NCBI GenBank assembly: GCA_963693365.1
Contig: CAVNZM010000006.1
Location: 7,564,001 to 7,628,000 of the forward strand
Length of the DNA stretch: 64,000 nt
Origin: Amoebidium appalachense
Taxonomy: Eukaryota; Ichthyosporea
Direction: 5' to 3'
Shown here: positions 18,466 to 29,445 of the stretch, piece after piece
Position numbering within the stretch: position 1 is the stretch's first letter
Layout: each line of letters starts with the position of its first letter
The notes under the pieces: generated by a model
What the model saw: only the letters and a program-made list of their open reading frames with translations
The model's database searches: none
What the model was told of the DNA's origin: nothing
Made by a program: the position numbers and the translations under genes

Positions 18466-19978
18466 CCGTTTTCCTTTGCGTTTTCTCACACCCATTTCCC
18501 CACACAAAACAGGGCAACGAGGCACAAAAAAAGCAAAAAAAAGCTCTGCTGGGCTCCATCACGCACATCATCCAACTTATGGATAGTCCCCACAAGCTTC
18601 AGGAACAATTAAGAGCCCTGGGCTCATTGCATGCAAAGATGGGCGTGACTAGGGAGATGTTCGCTCAGTTTGCCAACACCTTAAGGGCAACCCTGAAGGT
18701 TACATCAATCCCCCCCCCCCCCCCCCCCCCCCTCCCCCCCTCCTCCCTCCAAACCCCCCCCCCCCCCCCCACAAAAAAAAAAAAAAAAAAAAAAAGCCTA
18801 CACCATTCTTTTGTGGATGCATAGGAACCCAACTGATGATGGGCTCTGTTTAGGTGTCTTCAGCCTGCACACTTTTGTTTGTTCCATCTTTAAATTGTTT
18901 GATTTCGGGCTTTTCATTTTTGTAACGTTTTGTATTTTGTCCTTTGGTGTCTCCTCCATATTTCGAAACCTCTAATGCATACATCAACCCCCCCCCCCCC
19001 CCCCTCCCTCCCTCCCCCCCCCCCCCCCCCCCCCCCCCCCGCCCCTTCAACCGCCCACCCCCCACTCCCCTTCCCCATCCCCCCTTCCCCACCCCACCCC
19101 CTCACCCCCCGGTTCAGAGTGATGGGTTATGTTCAACCTTCGTCAATTGATTTAGAGTCTCAACTTTAATTTGGCTAATTTCTGCCCCTTCCACCCCCCC
19201 CATCCCCCCCTCCCCCCCCCCCCCCCTCCTCCTCCTCCCCCCCCCCCCTTCTTCTCCCCCGCCCTTATTCCCCTTTTGCTGATTATGGACGTTTTTGATG
19301 TTGTTTCTTGCTTGCTCTTCTTTTTAATTCGGGTTTGTAGTCTCTGTTTGTGGTCTTTGTTTCCATGTTTCCCATGAACTAACTCATATATCGGTCCCCA
19401 CACAAGGTTGCTGGTATGTTGTGTATTGTGTTCATTTCTGTTAGAATCTAGGCCTAAGGAACATGTGTGCCCAGTATCCCTCCCCCTCCCCCTCCCCCCC
19501 CCCCCCTGGGGTCCTCTCTCACGCAAGTTAGCACACATACACATCACCGCCACAAGCACCACCACCACCAACCCACCCACAAAGGCACACACTCCTATCC
19601 AAACAAAAACTCCTACTTGCTTGCCAGTTTGAATTCGATGTGTGTTTCCTCGTACAGCAGTTAAACAGCACGTAAGCTGTGCTGAAAACCAATGTTTCTC
19701 AGACTTTGCACTCGATTAATCTTTCCCAAACAAATCTTGATGACGGCAACATATCCCACGTTTTGTGGAAAGGCCTAACCAAAAGGCCGAGCAGCCTTAC
19801 ATTCATATATATCTTTAAATACGAGTCAAACTCTTGCTGACTTTAAAAAGTGCAGGATGTGATTGGAGAGGACTACACTGGCGATGTGGACATTGTGTGG
19901 ATCCGTGCCCTCAGACTATTGGTGGATGGGATGGTATACAGCACACAGAAGGGCCACAACAAGTGCATCATATCGTGA
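13196..19978 (+). CDS. Tandem two-domain globin (5' end not located)
   Basis: Seven exons join in phase: 13196-13303, 14496-14756, 15689-15775, 17152-17203, 17836-17900, 18513-18698, 19856-19978 (TGA). They give 293 residues counted from the first exon seen. Domain 1 (1-152) begins [20 protein letters not shown]. It shows [18 protein letters not shown], placing Gln48 near distal position E7, and [11 protein letters not shown] with proximal His80. Domain 2 (153-293) begins [17 protein letters not shown] and has [11 protein letters not shown] with proximal His231 and a Gln near E7. Both look like 3/3 single-domain or flavohaemoglobin-type globins and should bind haem; oxygen or NO handling is a family inference. 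No reductase domain follows. The start codon is probably in a further upstream exon, because the first exon opens at an acceptor. A tRNA gene lies in intron 5. Confidence 0.85.
13336..13860. repeat. GT-rich block with poly-G in globin intron 1
   Basis: Starts about 30 bases after the donor. It holds GT repeats, two poly-G runs (13361-13420) and higher-order GT segments containing twice-repeated sequences such as GTGCACATGCGCGTGC. The same intron ends with poly-C (from 14096) and (CA)n (14272-14337, 14362-14399), so the two ends are complementary. Confidence 0.85.
13907..14022. repeat. 58-bp tandem duplication
   Basis: Two nearly identical copies, beginning GTTCATGTTGCTGTTTTAGA at 13907 and 13965, in globin intron 1. 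The second copy lacks two bases. Confidence 0.9.
14272..14495. repeat. (CA)n arrays at the 3' end of globin intron 1
   Basis: CA arrays at 14272-14337, 14362-14399 and 14408-14441, then a short one ending in the CACACAG acceptor at 14495. The array therefore supplies the splice acceptor. Confidence 0.9.
16013..16135 (+). repeat. Intronic repeat family copy (globin intron 3)
   Basis: Begins CATCATCCGAGTATTGGCTC and ends ATCCGTCGTGAATG ... ACACATTCAAAATC before poly-C. It matches the 46255-46390 copy (GTCCGTCGTGAATGTTTACC ... CCCATTCTAACC). Same orientation as the globin gene. A fragment of the other subfamily (CCTCCTCCATATTTCCAACC) lies at 16860-16893. Confidence 0.6.
17574..17716 (+). repeat. 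Intronic repeat family copy (globin intron 4)
   Basis: Starts AAGAATGGGCTCTACTTTTG and ends CCGTGAATGTTTACTTCATG ... TTAACACATTTTATTC. It runs directly into an 80-base poly-C tract. Sense orientation relative to the globin gene. Confidence 0.6.
17715..17795. repeat. poly-C tract, about 80 bp
   Basis: Uninterrupted C run a few tens of bases upstream of the acceptor at 17835 in the globin gene. Confidence 0.95.
18071..18142 (+). tRNA. tRNA-Asp(GUC): tRNA-Asp (anticodon GUC)
   Basis: A complete cloverleaf of 72 bases with no intron. The acceptor stem TCTTCGG pairs with CCGGAGA (one G-U). The D arm is TAGTATAGTGGTTAGTA. The anticodon stem TCCGC/GCGGA closes the loop CTGTCAC, with GUC at 18104-18106. 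The T arm is CCGGGTTCGATTCCCGG. G at 18142 is the discriminator base and eight T residues follow as the polymerase III terminator. The gene lies inside intron 5 of the globin gene on the same strand. Confidence 0.97.
18143..18150 (+). terminator. Pol III T-run terminator of tRNA-Asp
   Basis: Eight consecutive T residues immediately after the tRNA discriminator base. Confidence 0.85.
18800..18990 (+). repeat. Intronic repeat family copy (globin intron 6)
   Basis: Contains TTGTGGATGCATAGGAACCC, TGATGATGGGCTCTGTT, TTAAATTGTTTGATTTCGGG and ends ACCTCTAATGCATACATCAA before poly-C. It aligns over most of its length with copies at 42465 and 44110. Same orientation as the host gene. Confidence 0.8.
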
Positions 19979-20438
19979 TTGTGTGTGTGCGTGTGTGTGC
20001 GTGTTTGTGTGTGTGCCACACGTGTGTGTGCATGCACGCGTGTATGTGTGCGCATGTGCATGTAAGTGCGTGCACATGCTTTGGTGTTGCGTGTTGCCGC
20101 TATACGTTTGTAAGTGAGCTATGGCCGCCATGGCTTTATGTAGTACAGGTCGCATCGTTTTGGCGCATTTTACACACGTCTACACCTACATGAGTGAAGG
20201 ACAATGATATGATAAGCATGATTAATACAAGATTTGAGATCTCTCCACACACCCCTTTGTCAATTCGCGTGTACATGTGTCACCATGCCTAACGGAAGTC
20301 CTTGCGTACGCAAGGGTGCAGGTGTAAACTCCTTTTCTTTTCTTTTTCACTTCCAGTTTACGCCTTTTCTTCCCTGGTTTGAAGTTCACGCTTTCTCGCT
20401 AACTTTTTTTTTTTTTTTTTTTTTGTGAGAGAGCCTAA

Positions 20439-20474
<36 letters not shown>

Positions 20475-21750
20475 CTGTTACATGGCAAGCTGGCAGGCTC
20501 GATTGATTATCGGTGTGTGTATGTATTTAAGAGCTTTTTGCCCTAAACATAATTCCTTTTTGTCTGTCACACGGTTTGTCAGTATTACTAGAAGAAACAT
20601 AGCTATGTGACTAATAGTATGACCAGTAGCTCATTCGATTATTCTCGATCGTGTAAAACTATTCAAACTGTGGCACACCCTCCCGTATCTCTGTGCCTCA
20701 CATACATTCCCCTAGGCTAGCGTTTGGTCTTTTTTAAATTTTCTTGTGTGATGCTTAAAGCCTTGCACCTAGCTGATCCTGATTTATCACCATGCGCGAA
20801 ACTTGAAGAAAGCTGATTAATCCAATTGAGCCTACTACTTATATGAATTGGCATGACACATACTAAGTAAGCGTGTTTACAGCCGAAGTGTACACAACGT
20901 TCAACTTGTAACTGTATGTATATACCATTCTTTTCATCCTCGGGAAAATAATCACTGACACCTTCCCACTCCCCCCCCCCCCCCCCCCCCCACCCCTTTC
21001 CCCCCCTGATATGGAAGTGCACGGCACAGGGCCCATATCCGGGCCCCACGTGCATATCCATATGGCGCACAAGCGGGAAAAAGCCAGGCAGTAGGGGTTG
21101 TCGGAGCCACCATGGATACACATGGCAAGGCACGACCTTAGGTGCAGCAACACGGCGCCCAGAAAACCGCGAGCTTCAGCCAACTTGAAGGCTAAGCCCT
21201 ATACGCAACGTCCTCCCCACCAAAAGACTGCTGCGAGGGTCTTAAAACCAAGCGGGTTATATAACCGAGGATTGACAGCTCTGCAACGGTAATGGGGCAC
21301 CCTGACAGCCAGGGCGAACTGGCATGCATGTGTGGGCACACACGCAAGTTGGTGTTACCCACATTACGTTGCATTTCACTGACCCGAGCTCACACGCGTA
21401 CGGAGCCCCACTGGTGTGCTTTGGCCCCAACAAAGTTGGTCGCCTGCCAAGGCACACGATACAAAGCATAAGCGGCCTTGCACCCTGAGTGACACGCAGC
21501 GTATACGAAGCCCTACGTATGGCACAAGTAAGGGTATCTGATGTAAGACTATCAGTACACTCTATAAAGGCTTGATCAATCTCGGCTTCTCGGCCCAAAT
21601 TCACGGATTTCAGATCCCTAATTGAATTTGGCGGCTCAAAAGTGGGGCCTAGCCATTCTATGTTGGTCATAGTCCAAATTCGTTTTTACTCAAAAAAGCC
21701 TAAACAATGAATAGAAAACAGGCTTTAGCGCCTGAATTAAAAATATAGAA
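19979..21750. other. Spacer downstream of the globin gene
   Basis: GT-rich 3' flank (19979-20100), a T-run (20404-20424) followed by poly-G (20441-20474), then moderately GC-rich unique sequence with a poly-C tract near 20971-20990. One minus-strand frame of 137 codons (21670-21257) is open but has no recognisable features. Confidence 0.4.
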
Positions 21751-21754
21751 AATA

Positions 21755-22100
21755 AAGCGACACACATTGTTTGTATAAGCAACATAGGGTGTCCGGCGCG
21801 TTTTTTGAGGCCAAAACAGGCAAGAACACATGTTTTGCTCACAGCCATCTAGAAACACCGTTATGCTCTATCGATCGACTCCTGATGTCAGTCAGTCGGC
21901 AGTAGGGCTGGCCCCAGCCGCTATGCAAGACGGGTTTTGATGATTTTAGCGATGTAGGCGTTGTCGGAGCACCCCGACTGCTTATATCATTTTTGCGCGT
22001 ATTTTTATTTCCTAAAACTTTTTCTTATGGACGAAACCCAACTTTCTAAGTAAAATCGGGGCCTAACTGCTTTTGAGAGGCTGTCGGTCTGGGATTTTGG
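21755..22100 (+). mobile_element. Foldback (inverted-repeat) element, copy 1
   Basis: The left arm TTGTATAAGCAACATAGGGT (21770) is complementary to the right arm around 21968-22005 (GGAGCACCCCGACTGCTTAT). The unit ends near AAAATCGGGGCCTAACTGCT ... GAGAGGCTGTCG. A diverged copy in opposite orientation lies at 33885-34205. It has no coding capacity and resembles a non-autonomous DNA element. Confidence 0.5.
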
Positions 22101-23500
22101 CCTGTCACCGCCTGAGCGGCCCTTACCTTGGCCCTTACTTTTGGCGCAACCAATCACAAGATTCGAATTGTTCCGGTGAGCCATATAAGGTTAGGCAGAA
22201 TTTGAAATAAATCACTTCTAAACCGGTCTATAGCTGGCTACAATGTGTATTCCGATCATAAGGGAAAGCACCAAATGAGTCATTTTCTGTTTAGCTGGAT
22301 GCAGAGTTTAAAAGAAACTATGAAGTGAAAATTATTTTCTTGTTTTTAGGGCATGAATTTTTTTCGAGTCTCTTTTGCTGGTAACTGCGGGTATTCGTCA
22401 CCATCTGGCGTGAAAACTGGGCCTCCAGGGTTAAGAATTAGACGGGACCGTCTCGTGGAGCGCACGATATGATGGACATGGTTTGTATAAAAGGGTGCGC
22501 ACACATCTTAATACAAAACCGAATTGGCTACTTATATTGTTCATTTTTTCTTGCCGGGGTAGGCCAAATACAAAATCTGCCCATGTACTTATTTCGGTCA
22601 GGGCCACTTTGCTCTTCTTCTCTTCTCGGTCAGGGCCACTTTGCATCCTCTGAACTTCAGTTCCAATACTTTAAAATGTACTACAAAAAACTAAAATAGT
22701 TGTGTTGGAGTGTGATTGGAGGTCAATACATAATTGACCACGTTTACATGGTTTTAAACGTAAAATCAATGTTCTTGATTTTGGAGTTATGTCATAAAGC
22801 GGCCCACTCTTTGTGCACCGCACATTTCCCACAAAGTTCGGAAGTTCGGGTCTGAAAAGGCTTTATTAAAGACACCTCAACATTGCTAAGATCTTTAGTT
22901 TTACAACAGGATGATTGGCTGTTATGTGTCGATCTGGAAGTGAATGCAAGCCAAGCCGCCGGCCAAATTGCCAATCGTATCGACCACACGCACATCGACG
23001 TCATCATGTATTTGATTAAGTTTCAAAAATTGATTCATGTACTTAGTAAGTAAACAAATAAATCTAAAAATATTATATTATGATTGCATAAAAGCTTTGA
23101 GAGACTTGCGCTGCCAAAATAGAAGAAATAAAAGGTCTTTAAAAACGTTCGGATTTCCCGCATTCCTGTGGCTCACTGCAGGAATGAAGGGAAACACTAT
23201 AGATTATACTGGGTCGCTTTGCATAAAAATTTAGTGATGCTTGGCCACTTACGTAAGCCAGTGGGTAGTACATAGCTTTGGAGACTAGTCAGCACCATCA
23301 GCACCACAATCAGCACCATCCACCTCTACTTAGGCCCCTAGAGGGGCAGCTAGAACCCATCCATGGCTTCTCAGGACGTATCCATCATGTTCCCGGACCC
23401 TCCTGGGACACCGTGACCGCCTGGGAGCCGCAAACGTGATACACGGGAAGGAGAAGCCGAGTATAAAATCAAACACTGGACCAAACGGACCTCGTCGTTC
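22101..23500. other. Spacer with a repeat segment
   Basis: AT-rich, no gene seen. The part 22925-23100 (GCAAGCCAAGCCG, CAAATTGCCAATCGTAT, TTGATTGCATAAAAGC-like) is repeated in diverged form at 25914-26090 on the other side of the LINE remnant. Confidence 0.5.
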
Positions 23501-25860
23501 AGCAAATGGAGGCGCGCTTACAGCAGCTGAAAGCTGACCGGGCACCCCCCACTGGCCCTGCCCATGCGGGCCGCCGCCCGGCCTCTGCAGCAAAGGCAGC
23601 GCCCAATGAGTTACCCGCTCCCCCGGGGTCTCCCAAGTTCATACCCACGACGAACCCTAAGGTGTACCGCACTACCGTGGACGCCAAGACCGTGTACGTC
23701 CGAGAAAGTCAAAATGTATGCAGAGGGTGGCCCAGACCCACGGGGCTACCCAGGCTATGGCAGCCCTTGCCGCAGCATCCCTGCACCCAACCCGCCGCCC
23801 TCGGGTGGCATCTGACCCTGCACCTGAGGGTACCGACGAGTCCGAGCTGACCACTGCAGCCTTCACCATGGTGCCGGCCAACTTCAGCACCATGTGTGAC
23901 CGTCTCTACACCGTCCTCGGAGTCCTCAACCGAATGATTCCCGACATGCTCTTCATTGGCCGTCACTACACAGTGTTTGTTTCATCGTGCGTGCCGGCTA
24001 CCGTGATACCCTCGTAAGCATCATCCAACGTGCTACCGGCGCCACCTTTCTCGCAGACTTCGACCCTACGGCTCCCTACAACACCACACTTAACCGTGCT
24101 GACGCAGAGGCTGCTGCCCGGGCCTCTTGGCAACGCCGGGTGCTTGCGCGGGTGACCAACGCCCACGCCTGGACTGCCAAGGCAGCCACACTTTACCCGG
24201 CACACGACAGCCGGGTCAAAACAGCAGCTGAGGTGCGTGTGTACTGGGAGGCTCAGCACGTGCAGGTCCTCAGCAAGCCCTACGACCCCAGAGTCAGCCG
24301 CCCCAGCCAACTCCCAGTAAGCATGCTCTCCTTTCTCTTCTGGAATGCTCGTAGTCTAAATAAGGGTAAAGCACCGTTTCTTCTTTCGTTATCCCAACAG
24401 GAGTTCCCGTTTATTGTTGTCGCAGAAACGTGATGGTGAGACCACGCGACACTCCGTCGGTCTGGGCGGCTCGTGGGCGAGTCTACTCAGCCCGTGGGCA
24501 TCACTCCGCATAGTGTTCATCGCCGCCTCCCACTTTGTTAACCACTGTTCAATAATAGCCCGCACCATACACACACTCACTATTTCAGTTTGTGGCCATA
24601 TATACACGTTTGTTATTTTCCACCTAGCCTTCCACTCAGGCTGCTAGCACTTAAACACGAACTTAACACCATTGCCCTACAATAACCCCACACTAGTGTT
24701 AGGAGACTTGCCCGTTAGTTACCACACCCCACCCCATACACGGCCACCCACAGGCCCTACTTAAACCCAACCACCCACGCACACCAACTTTTTACACTTT
24801 TGTTCGTTACGCATTCAAGTTACTCTTCCAGCTGTAGACTGTACAAGATCTGGCTCTCCGCACGTTGTCTTCATCGACCTTAAGAACGTCCACGACACCG
24901 TACCCACTGGTTTGTTATGGCATAAGCTGGCTATGCGGGGCTTACCAGCCCCCTTTGGCCGTCTTCTGCAAGCACTGTTCGATACCACTCGCGGACGAGC
25001 GGCGGTCAATGGAACATTAACGCCCGGTTAGTTCTCGTTCTCATCGGGGTCTTCTGCAGGGGTCTGACCTCCTGAGTCTGTTGTTGTTTGACGTTTTCAT
25101 TGACGATTTAGCCTGCGCCCTCGAACCCTTTGGCCAACTGCATACCCGCCGTGTACCGGGTCTCCTTCTTGCGGACGATATTGCTCTTTGTTCCTTAACC
25201 GAAGATGTCATGCACCAGATGCTTCGTCAGGTGGATCAATGGTGCACCGAGAATCTTATGACAGTCGGAATTGCAAAGTGTGCTACTTTTTCGAAAAACG
25301 CTTCCTTTCGATTGGCCGGTCTTCCTATTCCTGTTCAGAGCACCTATGACAATTTGGGTAATCCTTTTACTGCACGGGGTATTGATTTCCGCAAGCTCCT
25401 CACGGCACGGATCGCTCGTGCGAAGGGTACGCTTCACATCGTGTCAAATATGTTTCAACGGGAGTCTGTGATCCATCCTGCCAGTGCGAACCTTCAGTTC
25501 TTCTCTACTATAAAACATTTTTACGGTCGACTTTCGAATATGGACTTCCGCTATTGGCCTGCGCCCCACCTCGCGAGGCGGCCGTGGCGCTGAAAGAGTT
25601 CGACGATTTTCAGGGAACTGCGTTACCTCTTTCCCTACGGGTGTTTGCTACACTGGCTGGCAATGTGACCACTTTAGACTTTTTGTTGAATTCTGTTGGT
25701 CGTCACATTGAGTATTTATATGATTTTCACACAGTGTTCAGGTATCTCAGTATGCACTTGTTACTGGATAATTCGTGAAGTTTTTATTGTCTTCTCAGTA
25801 TGCCGTGCATACTTGCATATCTTTCCGTCGAATAAATCCAGTCAAAAGAAAAAAACCTTC
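23500..25860 (+). pseudogene. Degraded LINE (non-LTR retrotransposon)
   Basis: Three pieces in order. From 23506 a Pro/Ala-rich ORF1-like frame broken by at least two frame changes (about 23720 and 23990). Around 24330-24430 the start of an endonuclease-type domain (LSFLFWNARSLNKGKAPFLL), which soon ends at a stop; most of that domain is missing. From about 24870 reverse transcriptase motifs: VFIDLKNVHDTVPTGLLWHK (motif A), a stop near 25028, then LLQGSDLLSLLLFDVFIDDL (motif B) and LLLADDIALCS (motif C) in the 25081-25593 frame. The 3' region 25610-25855 ends CCAGTCAAAAGAAAAAAA and is shared with a second copy at 60335-60580. Frame changes, stops and internal loss mean it cannot be active. 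Confidence 0.8.
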
Positions 25861-26711
25861 TCTGTCACAAACATACGACTCGCCCCACACATATGAGTTT
25901 TGGGGGATCCCGATCTGCAGTAAATGCAAGCCAAGCCGACAACAAAATTGCCAATCGTATTCCACCGAGCGCACAATGACGTCACCTTGTGATCTGAAAT
26001 ATTTGATGCGCTTCGCCAGTTGGTTCGTTTAAATTTAGACAGTTGATAATTTTTGAAGCTTTTTGTGATTGGATAAAAGCCGACGGCGAAAAAAAAGAAG
26101 TCATGATCACGAAGTTACAACATGTAGGCCTACAAGAGAATGAGCTTGAAGTCATCATGAAACGAGCTGTACCTAAAGCTGGGCCAATGTCCAACTCAGC
26201 CAGCCAGCTGCAGTCACGATCGGGCATGGTCACGCCGAGACACGCCGATCATGTTCACATCCACAACACCATCACCAGGTAGCCACACTTATATCTGTAC
26301 ATGTATACGTACACGCTTACACCACGTCCTGACCCAGCTTTGCCCATTCACACCCACCCATCAATCCCCATTGCAAACAAACAAATACTGACAGTCATGA
26401 AGCACGTGTATCAGCGACTCACCATCTCGCACAATACCATATGCATACAGGCACACATAACATGTAGACACCATGATACCACTTCACATCACACGAACAG
26501 CACTTAACCGTGTTACACACGAGCGTCCTAAAATTGCCCAGGAACGTGACACATAAAACGTTAAACTTGTCAAAACTTTCCCAGAGCGCCAATCTCTCTG
26601 CACACAACCCTTCGAAAGATTCAGTTTCATCTCTGCACTGACCCCCAGCAGTGCGTGCTTTCTTTATTTGGCTATGTTTTCCCCTACGTGAAATACTACT
26701 CTTTACTTTGT
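25861..26711. other. Spacer between LINE remnant and NDUFS4
   Basis: Contains the diverged repeat 25914-26090 matching 22925-23100. A plus-strand open frame runs 26043-26282 (start not convincing, no recognised motif). The rest is presumably the NDUFS4 3' flank. Confidence 0.4.
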
Positions 26712-27545
26712 TTACTTAGAGCCCACGCGTGTGCGCTTTGCCCATGAGAAGTTGTCGCCGTAGGACTTACGGAGGAACTTCTTCTTCTCGTGGGGCTCGC
26801 GAACGTTGACGGTGAAGCCTGTTTTTTTGGAGAGGGTTTATGTATGAGATGGTGTACATTCATATATGTGTTGTGCTTGGCCACTTACTGGCTTATGGTG
26901 TGACATATCAACGACACAGCTCCACTCCCTCCCTCGCCAACCCCCCCCCCCCCCCCCCCCCGCCCCCCCAGGGAAAAAAAAAAAATTTCACCACCATCCT
27001 CCCCTTTTGGTGGATGCGTGTGTACGTCCGTGCATCCGCGTGTCCGTGCGTGCAAGTGTGCGAGTCCGTGCATGCGTCTGTGGCTGCGTTCTTGCGTGCG
27101 TGCATGTGTGTGTTCGCAGATGTGTCAGGAGAGATGAGTCGAGGGGGGGGGGGGGGGGGGGGGGGGGGGAGGGGGGGGGGGGGGGGAGGCAGGGAGGGAT
27201 GAAGGAAAACAAAAAAAAAAAAAAAAAGAAACAACAAATAAGACAAGAAAAACACCACTTGGACACACCATTTCACGTACACATCACATACATACGTGAT
27301 AAATGGAACAGGGTGGCCACAAGCAATTAGCGACCCTTGCTACCATCCCAATGTTAAGAGAGCTCAACGGCGTTTGCACTTGCCCCCCCCCCCCCCCCCC
27401 CCCCCCGCCCGCCCGCCCCCCCCGTGCATCCGCGTGTCCGTGCGTGCGTGTGTGCGAGTCCGTGCATGCGTCTGTGGCTGCGTTCTTGCGTGCGTGCATG
27501 TGTGTGTTCGCAGATGTGTCAGGAGAGATGAGTCGAGGGGGAGGG

Positions 27546-27587
<42 letters not shown>

Positions 27588-28476
27588 GGAGGGAGGAAGG
27601 AAAACAAAAAAAAAAAAAGAAACAACAAATAAGACAAGAAAAACACCACTTGGACACACCATTTCACGTACACATCACATACATACGTGATAAATGGAAC
27701 AGGGTGGCCACAAGCAATTAGCGACCCTTGCTACCATCCCAATGTTAAGAGAGCTCAACGGCGTTTGCACTTGCCCCCCCCCCCCCCCCCCCCCCCCTCC
27801 CCTCCCTACACCCCTACACGCACACACATACACACACTCTCTCACATACGCCCTCCCTTCCTCATACACGCATAGGTTGCCTGCAAGGAGGTGTGTACGT
27901 CCCGACTTCATTAAACGAAAAGGATGCCGGAAAAAAAGAAAAAAGAAAAGAAAGAAAGGAAAAAGAAAAGATCGTGGGGCTAGGTTGCAGACATCAAATG
28001 AACAGAAAGGCTCTTCAAAAGGCCAAAGGGAAGGCGAGTGTGTGCGTGTGTGTACTGCTTGTTTTCTATTTTGTTTTTGTTTGCTTTTTGAGGAGGGGGG
28101 AGGGGAAGGAGGGGGGAGAGGGGGGACGGGGCTGACCGGATTATGTTACCATAGATGAAGTACACATTAGCAACATCACACACTTATTGCAAGCCAAACA
28201 AAGAATGCACATCGTCAGCAGAGCCCATCCTCAAATGACGCCCATGTCTCCACGGTACCCGGGGGGGGGGGGGGGGGGGGGGGGGGGAGGATGCGGTATA
28301 CGGTACGAAGCACAACTACACAATGGAGCAACACGGTGCAGGGCACATGCGAAGGCAGACATTCGAGTATGCAGCATCAACAAGGCACGCAGTATACGAA
28401 ATAAGCAGAGCCCATCCTCAGGGAAGGGAAGGAGGGGGGGAGGGGGAAGTGCGGGAAGACAGACGGGGGAGGTTGT

Positions 28477-28526
<50 letters not shown>

Positions 28527-28647
28527 GGGAATAAACAAGAAGGGGGTTTACCTTGGCGCTGGGCAAAGGCAATGGCATCCTCCTTGGTGGGGAACTCCAT
28601 CTGAAGGTTGCTCAGCGGGTCGGCACTGCGTGTGTGTGCGTGTGTGC

Positions 28648-28721
<74 letters not shown>

Positions 28722-28745
28722 TGCGTGTGCGTGTATGTATGGGTG

Positions 28746-28793
<48 letters not shown>

Positions 28794-29414
28794 TGTGTGT
28801 ATGTGTGTGTGTGTGCATGTGTGTATGTGCGTGTGTGTGTGTGTGAACGTGTGCGTGTGTGTGTGTACGTGTGTGTGTGTGCATATGTGTGTATAGGTGT
28901 GTGTATCTGCATGTATGTGCTTGTGTGTACGTGTGTGTGTGTAAGTGTGCATGAAGTGTTTGGGAGTGTATGTACATGTGCCTGTGCCTGTGCGTACGTG
29001 TACGTGTGTGTGCGTGCGTGCATGCAAGGGCACATGGCAGGAGCAGGGCCCTTCCGGGGGGGGGAGGGGGGAGGGGGGGGAGGGGAGAGGGGGAAGGGGG
29101 GAGGGGGTTGAGCCAAGCGTGCATGTGGATGCAGATCTCGCCCAATCGTGTGTGCAAACACATGCATTATAATATCACACGCACCCATCCACTCACCCAC
29201 CCGACCCACCCACCCACTTATCATTCCAGAAAACGCTGATCTGCCTGGCACATCAGCCCAAAACGAATGAAAACACACGGCATAGGGGCTAAACAACGAC
29301 GGCATAAACAAGGAAGGGGGAGAAGCTAGGAAGCGGTGATGCATGCCTACAGATTGTGTGTGTACTTGTGCTTGTGTGTGTTATCTCTCTCTCCCTCTAT
29401 CTTCCCCTCACCCC

Positions 29415-29445
<31 letters not shown>

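Noticed and set aside
21257-21670. Minus-strand ORF of 137 codons
   Set aside because: It is open but has no domain, no splice partner and odd composition. It lies in repeat-bearing spacer and is left as unassigned.
23506-25593. Functional LINE proteins
   Set aside because: Frame changes in ORF1, loss of most of the endonuclease and a stop between reverse transcriptase motifs A and B rule out an active element.
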